Origin: Amoebophrya sp. A120
Taxonomy: Eukaryota > Sar > Dinophyceae > Syndiniales > Amoebophryaceae
Assembly (NCBI GenBank): GCA_905178155.1
Contig: CAJINV010000005.1
Location: 228,254 to 292,253, forward strand
Reading direction: 5' to 3'
Length of the DNA: 64,000 nucleotides
The notes under the pieces are model-generated. The model was given only the letters and a program-made list of their open reading frames with translations. It was not told the origin of the DNA and did no database searches. The first letter of the stretch is position 1; each line of letters begins with the position of its first letter. Made by a program: the position numbers and the translations under genes. Below, one piece after another: positions 33,835 through 45,731 of this stretch.

Positions 33835-36800
33835 ATGGCGGGAAATAACAAGAATTCAGGTTTGTCGTTTTCTCTTCTGCTCTTCTCGGGCGCCACCTAT
33901 GCCTTTTGCTCGCACAACTTACACGCCCTGAAGAGACTCTGCGCCGACAGTGGCTTCGATTGGCCCGTGGCGTTGACGACACTCGGCACGCTCCTTCTGT
34001 GGATCTCCCTCGAGGGTCTCGCGCTACTTAAATGTTTCAATCCCGCAGCAGATGTGCCGCTGCGGCGGGTGTTGGTTTTGAGTGTCACGCAAGCGATCGT
34101 GGCCTGCACGGTGGTGGGGTTGGCGGGAAAATTATCTAGTGGAACAGCAGCAGCTACGGTACTAGGAATCGATCCATCTACAGCAGCAGCTGAAGGTCCA
34201 CCAAGCTCAGTAGACGAATTCGAAGCGACGCTGCTCCCCATCCTCGTGATCCCCTGCACGATTTTCCTCCAGACCATCTTCACCGGCCGCGACGAGTATT
34301 TGGAGGACAGCAACTTGCCCCAGATCGGGATCGGCAGCGCGCACAAGCGACTGCGGGACCGGAGTTGGGTCTGCCGAACGGGGTTGTTTCTTCTCTACGT
34401 CCTCCTTCCCCGATTATGCGACGTCGCCGTCGGCACGCTCTCCGCCGCGATTCTGACCATCTACCACGCGTTCCGGGTGGTGTACTGCGGCGGGAGAACC
34501 GTGTTTCTGATTCTCCACGTGGTGTACCGCATAGTATCCTGCCCCTTTCAGTTTTTCTGCAAGCTGTGCTGCGGGAGGAAAGAAGGAGCGGATGAAACAA
34601 CGATGGAGGAGACGGCGATGCTGGTCCCCGGCGGCGGAGGCGCGGACGTCGTCGGGAAAAAAACCGACCGCGACGTCGATGTGGAAAATCAACCAGGAGG
34701 GCCGGGAACAGCTCGAAATAAATCTGCACAAGATCAAGTGGAGATGACACCAGTTGCGCGCAGGAAGTCTTCGAACAATCTATCGGTCGACAAAACGTCA
34801 CCGAAGATCGACATTGTGGTGAAGACGCCGGACCAGGAGTCAGACCGGTCTTCTTCTGTCTCGCAGACCAGGAGCCGCCGGAACTTGTTGGACGTTAGCG
34901 GCGAGTTGGATTTACCACCACCGATATCGCACATGACACCGAGAAGCGTTGCGAGTAGGCTGAAATTCCCGACGTTTTGCGAATTAGTGGCGTTATCAGT
35001 TGTGTGCGTCCCGTTGGTGTTGAAGCTTGTGCAGCAACTCGTGCCATTGATTGCGACCATGGTGCCGGCAGCAGCGGGGAATGAGGGTGCTGGTGCACCT
35101 GCGTCGTCTACTACGGCTCAGGAGAATAGTAACACGGACGGAACACAACTGTCAGCATCTTTGTCGAGGACTTCGTTTTCCTCTTTCCTGACCGACTTAC
35201 TTCTTACTCTTGCCAGTCAGAAGGGTCTCACTAGAACAGTCGTAATCGCGTTTTTGGTGGCGCTGAACGGCCTGTGGATTCACCGTGCGGAGATCCAGCT
35301 GGAGGTCACAGCGATGCAATTGCTGCATCTAGTTTCGAGGACAAGTTTTTGGATTCTGCTGCTCGTCGCGATCCCATTCACGGAAGGCCACTTGCTATCG
35401 ATTCAGGAACAGGAGAAACTGCTGACACAAGCCCAGGAACTGTGGTCTTCGGCGACGCAGGAGCGGAATTGGCGAACAGTTTCCTCCATGTTCGATAAGG
35501 ACAACTACGGGAAATACTTGCTAAGACGGATACTGCAAGCGGACACGACGAGTTTGGAAAATGGTGGGGGCGCAGCAGCTCTTGATACAACAGCGTTACC
35601 ACTTGCCGCAGCACAGCCTATGCGTGAAGAACTGTCCAACACGGTATTGGCAAGTGACCAACAGCAAGCTTGGCTGTTCCTGCCCCACACCTGGGTGTCG
35701 ATAAGATCTTTCAGCATATCAGAAGGAAAAATCCCCCCGCCCCATATTGGAAAGGTATGTTTCCGCAAATTTGTGTTGCTGATTTGAGGTCACAGATCGC
35801 ATTTGTCTTGCAAGAAGACAAGGGCAGAAGCTTCCGCCCCATTATGGAAGCGATTTGTCATGCTGTTGGGCCTAAAGAGGAGCCGTCTGCCATGCTGAAG
35901 AACTAGACCGATACGCCCCTACCTGGCCTGGGGATCAGGCGGCAATGCCTTCCTGCAGTACAGAGCTGATTTGTGTACACAAATCCAGCATCAGAAATTC
36001 CGTTTTGATATGGGGAGGGGGGATTTTTGCTCTCAAGACACCACCGTCGCGTTATTCTGCGCAAACTTCGCGGGGATGCAGTGGGCCGCAGTCACGTTTC
36101 TGATGAAGGGCGCGCCGCTATTCCGAGTAAAAACATCCCCACCCCAGAGTTGTCATGCAAATTTGCATGCCAAAAAAGTTTTTCATGCAAAGCCCCATGA
36201 GAAGCTTTTTCTAGTCGTGTTTTGAGATTTGTGATGCTAGAATCAACACGCTATCCTAAATCTGTGATGCTGCTGAGCTAGCTACTCAGGATCACACTAC
36301 GAGGACAAACTTGTCATGCGAAACAACCAAAGTTGGACGATTTCTCTAGCAGATTCTTCACCTTGACTCTGGTATGGGGACGTTTTTACTCAGGATAGCC
36401 GCTCTCTTTTCAGGTGTTGGACCGGGGAACGACCAGTGTCGCAGCCGTGATGTATGGATTGTAAAAATGTCTGGGTCTGGGAGATTGCGAGATTTGTCAT
36501 GCTATTCTGGCATGACTCTGGGATCTGTATTGCGTGGCAACCAAGAGCTCCTCTAGCCTGTCATGCAAACACGCAGTTTCTCATGCGGAATACGCAACGC
36601 AGAAGCATGAAAAAACTTGTCATGCTCGGCGGCGCATTACAGTGTCCTTATTATTCAGTGACCTGCATCACAACTTTCCAGACCCAGACATTTTTGCATT
36701 TGATATGATGGTGCTTGCAGCAAAGGAGCATTTTGCGTGCTTGGTTGCGGCCGTGTGGTATGGATTGTTGCGGCTGAACAGCAATCGGAAGGTGAAGTAG
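33835..36800 (+). CDS. Multi-pass membrane protein of unknown family, 699 aa
   Basis: Exons 33835-35716, 36041-36118, 36403-36452 and 36711-36800; 2100 bases. ATG at 33835 lies in CCATGG. The N-terminal 230 residues hold about six hydrophobic segments (for example LTTLGTLLLWISLEGLALL and FLLYVLLPRLCDVAVGTL), then a Cys-rich stretch CPFQFFCKLCCGRKE. A charged, probably cytosolic loop of about 140 residues follows. More helices come next (LVALSVVCVPLVLKLVQQL; TVVIAFLVALNGLWI; SFWILLLVAIPF), and the end is HFACLVAAVWYGLLRLN. Three introners of three families lie in the last third, and without their removal the protein would stop at 35787. No catalytic motif is visible. Transporter, channel or scaffold roles are all possible; I cannot choose. 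Confidence 0.78.
35717..36038. mobile_element. Introner element, family 4 (about 320 bp, right end uncertain)
   Basis: Left end TATCAGAAGGAAAAATCCCC and right GGGGGGATTTTTGCTCTCA are imperfect inverted repeats, matching the copy at 58251. The duplication is unclear (CAGCA versus AGACA). Frame is kept if ...AGC A joins CC ACC GTC at 36041. An older, eroded copy. Confidence 0.75.
36119..36397. mobile_element. Introner element, family 3 (279 bp)
   Basis: Ends TATTCCGAGTAAAAAC and GTTTTTACTCAGGATA; duplication GCCGC at 36114-36118 and 36398-36402. Exactly the length of the family-3 copies at 15186 and 61012. Removal joins M-K-G-A-P to L-S-F-Q-V in frame. Confidence 0.9.
36453..36705. mobile_element. 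Introner element, family 1 (253 bp)
   Basis: Left end TATGGATTGTAAAAATG, right end TTTTTGCATTTGATA; duplication TGATG at 36448-36452 and 36706-36710. Removal joins V-A-A-V-M to V-L-A-A-K in frame. Confidence 0.92.
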
Positions 36801-37098
36801 CCGGGCCTTGTGGAGGATTATAGCTTGAATGAAGAAAGAAAGGCAAGAACAATTTTCAGTCCGCAAAGACGTTTCATTCAGTATTTCTGAAATGTGTTCG
36901 CCGAGCTGGTCAAGTGGAACCGTTTAGTATCGGTGTTTGTGTGGTGTTATCATTCAATCTTCCATGTCAATGTCGTCCTTCCGGCTAGAACAAACACTGT
37001 CTTAAAAACGCCAACGATAATATAAGTACGAATTTTTCGAACTCAATCACTACTAGAAAGGAGTCGCTTTTTGCATTACCACAGCCACCACGCCCGCA

Positions 37099-40081
37099 AT
37101 GTTTAGCGTCCTGATAATTCGCTTCTTCTCTAGAGAGTCAGAGCTCAACACGTTCGCTCGAAGTAATTTCGCAAGAATCCTGATCACTGTTCTCTTCTTG
37201 CACGTACATCTAGTTAGAACAGCAGTAGAGCAGAATGCCGCCTACACGTGGGACCCGACCAAGCTGCTCTGGCGCGGCCAGCGGGTGGGGTTCGTCCTGG
37301 ATCAGTTGCAGTTCTCGGCCGTTCTTCCCGAGGGGTTCTCCAAAACGGGCGACGCGCGGGGGACGTTTTTCGAGGGTCTGGAGCTGCCGGACGAATTTAC
37401 GCAATTCCAGCCGACTTTTGAACAAATGCTGGAGCACTTTGTGGAGAAGAAGTTCGTGCAGAGAGTGGACTTGGCGGAAGATTTTGCAGAAAAGGAACTG
37501 TTTGCAGCAGCAGGAAAAGAGGAATCATTGCAGCCCTCCACTAGACCACCGCGGCATCCCACAATTGCTAGTGCCGGAACGACGTCGACAACTACTTCTG
37601 CTGCAAGAAGAGCCGCCCTCCGTCGCTTAGTGCAGGAGGTTTTCACGAGCAGGCAATCCCCTGGCTTCATCCGGTTCCACATACAGCAGTCAAATGAGGG
37701 AGACGAAAAGGCGATGAAGATGCCCGACGGGAACAACCAGATGGTTCACTCCGACAACTACCTATTCGGCGGCGTGTACTACATCGCGTCGGACAGACAA
37801 GCCTTCATGACCACGGTGTACAGCTCTCCACGGGACAAGGTCGGGCAGCTGGGCCACGAGTACGCGATCTACGCGCAGGACGGGACGGCGTATCACAGCT
37901 CGAAACCGCACTGCGCAGCGGAGGGGCCGTTGGTGGCTAGCGACAGAAGTGATAAGGAGTTCGTGGCGGAGCAGGTGCGGGAACTACTTCCGAACGATTA
38001 CAAGCGATCTGTCGCGCGGCGAAGTGTCCGGACCTTTTTCCGCGTGTGGTTCTGGCATCCGACCTTGGTGCGGGACTCGCTGCTCGCACCGTATTTTCGC
38101 AGGTTAGAAGAACAAACGTCGAAAGAGCAAGACGTTGAGAGGAAGAAGCTGGAGTCGTTTGCGGCAATCTGCTCTGAGTGGGGTTATCAGACAAAGACAA
38201 GTAGCAGCGGCGGTACTACTGCGGCGCTGGAGATATTTTCCACGACCGAACTTTCGACGGTCTTGGAAGAAGGTGCAGCCGCCTCTTCGGCCGGTGCGAC
38301 GGGTGCAAGTGCTGTGGCCGCGTTATCAACACAAACCGACACCCTTACCCCTGTGCAGCCTGCTGAGGCAGTCTCTAGCTGTGCCACCGAGCCAATCGCC
38401 GATCGCCCCTCCAACGGTTGTCCCACCGCGTACGCGCGTGACAATCTGCTGTCCGGGAGGCAGTACGAATCAGCGGAAGAGTGCAAAGCGCTCGGTGCGC
38501 ATTTGGCGGTCGACATCACGTTCTCGAAATCACTATCGGACTTTCGACACGAGGTCAAATCACGAATGGAGAAAACGCAGGAAGAGCAGAAGAGAGATTC
38601 TCTTTTCATCTCCAATTTTTTCTACACCGCCAACGACCTCCCACTCGCACTATTAAACACGATTCGCGGCAGCTGCTTTCTCCGCGGTGGTAGTGCGCAG
38701 GCGGTCGTCTCCGATGCGTTTCCGCTGGGTTCCGGTTTACTCGCGAAAAAGGTTGAGGACGTTTTTTCCTTCCCCCACGCCAACGTCCACACGAACTTTC
38801 TTCAGTATAAAAATCCGACGAACAGTGTCACCGGCTTCCTCGACGCGATTGAGCAGCAGGCGTATGAGGTGACAAAGAAACATAACACGGACCTGGTCAC
38901 GATGAAAGCACTGACTACCGCCCTCCAGGAGGTCGGTGTTCCAGCGAATCTTGATGGTGATTTGCTGCATTCATATGATGCAGTTCGAGCGTTTTTTTCC
39001 GATGAAGTTTCTCCTACCACTCTGAAATTTCATCGACTGGAAAATCAAGAATCAGATTCTAATACCGACGAAGAACAAGAAAAACCAACCCACCACGAAG
39101 ACGCCGAGGACTCGCTGCAAGTCCTGAAGTCCTTCGTCTCACCTCTGACGGACATGAACTTCGTCACAGAAGAGGAGTGCGCAGTGAAATGCCAGGAATT
39201 CAACTTCAACCAGCTCCTAGAGTGGACGTTTCAGTTCGGGAACGGCGACCCGAATATGCTGAGGGCCTTATTGGAGCAGAAATTCTCCGCGAAAAAGAGC
39301 ACGCTCAACCCGCGTTTCTGTTTCGCCTACACGTTCATCGATTTGAACCACGGCGGCGACCCAGCCTCCTTTTACACGCCAGAAGTATCGGGTATCCGGT
39401 TGGAGCAAAGATGCTTGCAGAAGACGCCGCGGTGGAACAGGTCGTTGCCAAAAGTGGAGGACAGTGGGAGGAAAAAGATCGAGTCGAAAACGGTATAGGC
39501 GTTCTGTTTTCGATTTTTTTTTTATGTAATTTGACAAAAGCTTTCGACGCTTTTCGCGCATGTGAGGAACACTTGGACTTCGACTTGCACATGCCCTGCG
39601 TTGCGAATTCTGCAAAAAAAATTCTAAGGTTACAGTCAGCACTCTTCCGCACAGTTTGACGGACAACGCAGCGAATATCCTCCAAGTTTCCGAGCCCCAG
39701 CTTCTGAGCAAGAGCATCGAATTCCATGACTGCCCGGAACCTATGAAAACGTGGCGTTTGCAGTTCCGAGAGCCAACAATAATCAAGTCTCTGCGCATTA
39801 CTCCCTGGAAATACTCGCGGGCCGTGCAGCAAAAGCTGTCGTCGGTGATGGAAAAGTCACAGAGACTTCGAGTCTTGTTCGACGGGAGGGATTTCGACAC
39901 TCTCGCGGCAGCCGCATGTACCAGCCAACCGCCAGCGAAGGAGAGTCTTGTGGCGTTCGAAATGCAAACGCGGCTCGAGGACGTGCTGGTAAATTGCGAG
40001 GAGGGCGTGGCGGTGCAGCAGATCGAGCTGCAGTCCGCAGCTGATTATCCGCTGTGGCTCTGCGCCGTGGATGTGCACTAG
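37099..40081 (+). CDS. Large secreted or type II membrane protein, 948 aa, unknown family
   Basis: Exons 37099-39492 and 39629-40081; 2847 bases. The intron is ACG|GTATAGG...TTCTAAG|GTTACAG, an AAG acceptor that keeps frame; other acceptors 10-20 bp on do not. Residues 26-42 (RILITVLFLHVHLVRTA) form a signal anchor or signal peptide. The body has a region with YYIASDRQAFMTTVYSS and GHEYAIYAQDG, then low complexity, then a Cys-containing block (EEECAVKCQEFNFNQLLEW ... NPRFCFAYTFIDL) that recalls apple/PAN-like or other extracellular folds. The C-terminal 120 residues (WRLQFREPTIIKSLRI ... YPLWLCAVDVH) are beta-rich with a discoidin-like feel. These resemblances are weak. No introner is present, unlike most neighbours. 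Secretion is inferred from the N-terminus. Confidence 0.75.
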
Positions 40082-40570
40082 CGATTAGCGCGCGCGGTGC
40101 TTCGAGGCGGACGGGGAGGCAGACGGAGTTTAGCATGCAGTTCAAAATAAATCTAGTGACTTGATATTTCCTGTCGGAAGATGACACGAAAGCGCGAACG
40201 CACACGACAATGCTGTAAGCACCGATGTTGCGCGCTGCAGCATTGATCTTCTTTTGAGTTGAAAGAACGAACAAAGTACTATACATAATCCAACACAGGA
40301 GCGAATAAATCCAGTGCAAAGTCTACAGGTACATGCACTGCGACAGCTTTCGCGGTACGTGGGCCGCCCAGGGTGTTCTTTATCGCCGATCACAGTTGCT
40401 GAGTGTGCTGTTTTTTCTTGCGTCACCTTCTCCATTGGCACCCTGCGTAAACGTCACGAGTCTGGCGTTCGTGCACGACCCTTTTGTTTGTTTAATTCGA
40501 TTTGGCGAATTACGTATTCTTTATACGACAACACCTCAAAGAGCACGAAGTTGAAAAGTAGAAGCAAAAT

Positions 40571-40918
40571 ATGGCGGGGAAAAAGGAGGTGTCTCGTTGG
40601 ATGAAGGCCTTCGCGAAGGCGAAGGCAGCAAAAGTGGCAAAACCGGCACCGCTGGAGCGGTACACGAATCTGTCGCTTGGGCACATATGGTACTTCTTGG
40701 TTAGAGTGTCTTCGTTTGAGAATCTGCCTGCATGTTGATGCTCGCAAGATGACATGATTGCCATGTCGTGATGCATGTGAGGATTGGAAAAACAAAAAAT
40801 CTCTTTCAGGGAGAAGTTCGATTGCCAGACGCAACTGCTGTGCAGGGAAGCGATGCTACCGCTGATGCAGAGGAACCCAGAGCTACTGGACATGATCTCA
40901 TCTGCGAAGGCAAAGTGA
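40571..40918 (+). CDS. Small conserved-looking basic protein, 75 aa
   Basis: Two exons, 40571-40689 and 40810-40918, joined over a GT-AG intron (GTACTT...TTTCAG); 228 bases. It starts MAGKKEVSRWMKAFAKAKAA, a basic amphipathic helix that could be a mitochondrial presequence or part of a small organelle subunit. It then reads YTNLSLGHIWEKFDC, QTQLLCREAMLPLMQ and ends in AKAK. The length and two-exon layout fit a small subunit of a larger complex, but I cannot name it. Each exon alone is too short to stand out. Support comes from the clean splice sites, the frame match and the even amino-acid use. Confidence 0.62.
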
Positions 40919-41300
40919 AGAATTTTTGTGAACGACTGCAAGACGATCGGGGAACCCACCACTTTTGTGCTGTTACTGTATCGAAAAGACTTCTTTCATC
41001 CAAGCTCAAACGCCCGCGATTGCCGTGTACTGGGGCAGGCTCAGAATCAGATCTTCGTGCACAATGGAAAGATACACTGTGTTCTGTATGACTGTGTTCT
41101 GAGCAGCGCTTGTGACGAGAGTCTGCAACGCACCAGGCGTTTGAGTGAAGATGATCTTTTTGTTCTCGGTGCCGCGCAACATAACATGGGCGCTAGTTGT
41201 GTGCCGGTGCTGGCACAGCAGCTTCGCTTCAATAGGAATACCTCGTAGGGGCTTTTGCCCGGCGGCTAAGAAGTTTAAGTCCACAGTCAGTGCAAGTTAG
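40919..41300. other. Short intergenic region
   Basis: About 380 bp between two plus-strand genes. No exon or introner is supported. Confidence 0.5.
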
Positions 41301-44300
41301 ATGAAAATGCAGGGTAGCCAGCGTTCGCGTCCGCTTGGCGATTTTGCGTCGCGCAACCGAGACTTGCTGAAAAACTTTGACAGCGTCGTGGCCCACCGCG
41401 CAGAAGTGAGCGCAGCATCAGCCTCGGTGGTGAACAAGGGTGGGCCGGTCGTGATTCTGCCCAAAGCAGCGGCGTCGCCGACGAGGGCGTTGCCGGGCGG
41501 TGGCGCTGCATTAGGTCCAGCAACAAACAATATCCCTCGCCGGAGCAGCAACGTCGAGCAGGGTGGTTCAGCGTCACCGTCGTCTGCGAACAAAGTCGCA
41601 GGAGTAGTAATGCCTGCAAATACAACACTCGCAAGCCCGACAAATCTTCTTCCTGACAAACCGAAACTGGCGGTGGCGAAGCATGGTGTTCATAAATCCA
41701 GAAGCTCTAACATCGTGCTTGGCACGGGTAGCTTACATCTTGGCGGATCTGCTGCTACGGCTGCAGCTGCTTCGCCGAATGTTCAGAAGCCGGGCTTTCT
41801 CGACATCGTGGCTAGGTCACCGAGTGCGTTGGTCGTCGGGAACAAAACCGGAGATGCGGCAGATGGCGAGCAAGGTTGGAGGAAGTGGCAAGGATCTTTG
41901 TGTTGATGCGTGATGCGTGACAATTATGCTCGATACAGGTTTGATATTCTGGTTTGAAAATAAGTACTGGCAACATCAAACCTTGACTCATCCAGGTAAA
42001 GCACACCACGCGCCGGACGAAGGTGAAAACGCATCCCATACTTTCGGCGGCCCAGGCCTCGTCTCTCCCATGTCCGCGTCACCGTCGCCGTCCTCGCCGG
42101 GTCTTTCGCCCTCGCCTGCCTCACCTCCTATGCTGGAGAAGGAGGAGCTCGAGGACGTGTCGCAAAATGAGTCAGGTCAAGAGAGTGTTGATTCCGGTTC
42201 CTCGCAAGCCGGGGAAGAGGGTGCCGGCGCCGATTTTGTTGCTTCTCTTCCGTTGCAGCCCGCTGTTCATCCGGTGCCGGGAGGGCGGAGACGAAGCTCG
42301 TTTCTGCAGCAGGTCTTGACCGAAGACTTCACACGAGAATTGAAGATCGTGCAAGTGCAGCAGCTACGGCGAGCGAGCGTAACTTCGAAAGAGCAGGTGG
42401 GGGTGGAGGCAAAGCACGATGTTGGAAGCGAAAAGTCCCCCGCGCCGGCAGTGCATTTACAGAACGCGATGGTTGCAGCTTTTCCACCCCCTCCGACGTT
42501 GTTGAGCACAACGGACGACAGCAGCCGCGGCCTGCATGAGGAGAGCCGACTACTGGCTGACGATAAGGGAAGATTTTCACATCCATTTGAAAATCCGCAT
42601 GGGGGGGAAAGCGACGACTTAGCAGCGAGTAAAAATACAGTTGCTTCCACGTCCGAAGGTCCGTTGATTATCAAGCCGGAGCTGCAGCCATTCAACAAAC
42701 GCCCTATTCACCAAAGTTTGACGATCAAAACCGAAATTCAACGGCCGTCTTCTGCGGTAGCTGCCACGAGAACTACCTTGCAGTTACCAGCGGGGGCCGC
42801 TCCGGATGAAAAAAACAAGAATTCCGCAAGCAGTACTGACTTACTGACCAACCGGCCGAAGTCCGCGCAGGGAGGTGGTGCGGCAACAACAGCTGCAGGC
42901 CTGTCTCCTCGCGCCCCCTGGCGTCCGAGCACGAACACTAAGAACGCAGCGAATAATAATTCTGGCGTAAGCAAAAGCGAGAACACGAAAATGAAATTGC
43001 GCGTTTCGCGGAGGGACCCGCGGACCCTGCACGTCGAGGAGGTGTTGCGGTCGCGGCCAACGGAATGGGTGACTGGACCACGTGGGCCCCGGGAATCCGC
43101 TAGGGTGATCCAGGAACGGATTCTGAAAGAATTGAAAAGGGAGCAGAAACGGCACCGCGGGAAGAAGAGCCATTTGTTCGGGCCAGGGCTGGATCAGGTT
43201 TTGGCGTTACTCACCCCGAACCGGAGCTCCGCAAATTTAGGGACGGCGAGCAGTACTACTGGTGGACAGGAGAAGAGCCCGGCGGTGTCGTCCTCCCCTG
43301 GAGGTGGAGCTGCAACAGTCGAGCATATTACAGGATCCTCGAGCAGGCTGAGCGCACCGGGGTACCACCGAACGAACGCGTCAAATAGTGCGGCGACGTT
43401 AAAATTCTCGCCGAAGACGTTGCAGGTGCAGACCTCGATGAGTAGTTTCTTGAAACGAAAAGAGGAAACAGCGTCTAGTACTGCCGGTGCAGGAGCTGCG
43501 CCATCACTCGTGAAGGCAACAGGAGTTGGTCTGGTTGCGGCCCCTTCAAGTAGCGAGACCGCGGCGAACACAAGTCGTGTGGGAGTTATTTCTGGTGCAC
43601 CAGGCGCTGCGTCTTCACTGAGTACAACTACAAGCGTAGTAGTTGCAACTGAGCCGCCTGCAGCTACCTCCCCTTCGCAAGCTGCAAATAAGGCAGAGCT
43701 GCTGCAGTTACTTTCCAGCAAGGACAACAGCTCCAAAGATCGGTCCGCCAACGGCTCGAAAGCCTCCTCGAGTGGTGTGAGTCACAGTTACCAAGCAAAG
43801 AACTCGCCCGCTGGTTCGCCGACCAGCGCGGCGAACAGCATGCGCCGGAGTCCGCGCGTCAGTGCCATCAGCACGCAAAACAGCTTCAAGTCGGACGAGC
43901 AGCCACCAGTGTTGACGCCGAAGATGTTCGAATACGCGAACTTGGAGCTCGGATTGGACACGACGACCGGGATGACATTTATCAACACAAAAGCCCTTTC
44001 CTCTGTAGCTGGGACGACTTCATCTGCGTCAGGAGCTACAACTACTCTTCCCGCGGTCCAAACGCCGAAAGGCGGGAGCCAGCGACACTCTTTCAATTCG
44101 TCTTGTTCAAAACGGGACATGATTGCGCCGACGGTGGTCGCGCCTCCTTTGCTGTTAGAAACGAAATCTGTCGCGGTGGTGAAGCCCGTAGCGGTGCCTT
44201 CATCTTCGCAGAGAATCAGTGCGAAGGGAGACGGGGCTGGTGCTGTCGTGGGGAAGAAAACGATGAACCTTGTCCCTGAAAATAATAGTACAACGTCGAG

Positions 44301-45105
44301 CCCTTGTAATAATATCACCAGCAGCGCATCCGCGGTCGAGATTCGTTCCGTGAATAGCTCCGTCGCGGAAAACAAACTGCTGGGCGTCGAAAGGAACAAA
44401 CTGGAAAGTAATCAAACTAGAGACCACTTGAAGAGCAGCGCGAGTGCGACGCTGGCCGAGACCGGCCCGGCGAGCACTAGTCCAGGCGAGCAAGGTTGTA
44501 AGCGGTCCGGCGCGGAGCGCAGCCGGCGAGGAAGCGCGATTATTGGTAGCTCCCAGCCGCTGTCAACGGGTCCTCGTCGTGGCAGTGTTAATCTTAATAC
44601 CGGGAACAATAATAAAGCCAGTTCGGCACAACTATCAAACCTCGCCCCGGTGGAAAAGGACGATTCCATCTTCATCTACCACAGCCCGTCCGGCGAAAAG
44701 TCGGAAGAAATGCGACTTCTGGAGCAAATCCCCTCGCGGCGGCCGTCGAGAATCTTGCCCGAGTTCGAACTAGAAGCATTGACGGAAAGACGGGAAGAAG
44801 CAGAGAACAAGGGATCATCTCCCGCTCCTCACAAAGAAGTACTAGGGAACAATTCTGTGGAGGGAACATCAAAAGCATCAGCTTCGAATGCAGGAGCTCC
44901 CGCCGTGCAACAAGCCACAGGTTGTTCACAGAAGTTGCCATCCCCTGCTGCACCGAAGCCGGTAAGAATCAATCCCTTCGAGGCGAAGTTTCAGAAATTT
45001 GAAGCCGACGCGGAGCGGATTCGGCGTAAGTTGAGCGCTCTGCAGGATAACGACAAGCAAGAGGAGCCTGAGGAGGAGGAGGACGACGCTTCGGAGGAGC
45101 AGTGA
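41301..45105 (+). CDS. Large, mostly disordered Ser/Ala/Thr-rich protein, 1227 aa
   Basis: Exons 41301-41874 and 41996-45105 with a GT-AG intron (G|GTTGGAGG...CATCCAG|GT); 3684 bases. ATG at 41301. Nearly the whole chain is low complexity: Ser, Ala, Thr, Pro and Gly with scattered Lys/Arg. Two segments look ordered and may be the functional core. One is a basic block at roughly 340-410 (RVSRRDPRTLHVEEVL, then RVIQERILKELKREQKRHRG). The other is a late segment with DDSIFIYHSPSGEKSEEMRL followed by PSRRPSRILPEFELEALTER. The C-terminus is a short coiled coil (FEAKFQKFEADAERIRRKL) with an acidic tail. Cytoskeletal or RNA-associated roles are possible but not supported. Despite its size it has no introner. 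Confidence 0.82.
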
Positions 45106-45731
45106 TGGCGGGGGAAAAGTGTTTGCATTTTTGTACGAAAAAGTCTTGTTTCTGCAAAAGGGAGAATGACTGTTGTGGGTGTGAAGGTGGTATCTTCTGT
45201 GGTAAGTTCTTGTCATGATCGCTGTAAAAGCGACGGAAAGAACTGTGGCCACATTTTTCGCATTGTACTGAAGATCGTGCGTCTTACATGAATTGAAAAC
45301 AGATTTTACAATAGGTGGATATCATAGGCTCGAGAATAGTAAAATCGAAAATCGTCGCTCTGTGTGGTTGGTTCTTAAGCCTCGACCTCGACCCGTCGTG
45401 CAAAGCGAAGATCTCGTTTCTTGTTCGTGAGCTGCTCTCTCGTCCTGTTCGACGTTGGTCGCTGCGTCATGCAGTATACACCACTGCTGTAACTACCACG
45501 ATTTTGTCAGCAGAAATTATGTGCGAATAGTGTGCAGATGCCTGCGCTTTCCTGTACGTTTGTAGTTCGATGTGTTTTTAAGTATTTTGAGTGTTGTACC
45601 ATTGAAGGTGTGAGGTTTTTTGAAGACAACAAGGGCGACTCAGTGTACAACTGTCTTGCAGTTGAGTCCTTGTCGGACTAGAGAATAAAAACACACGCGG
45701 AAAAATAGTACACGATTGTTTCCACTACCCG
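45106..45731. other. Intergenic region
   Basis: About 625 bp between plus-strand genes; only short frames. It must contain the promoter of the F-box/ankyrin gene. Nothing specific is recognised. Confidence 0.55.
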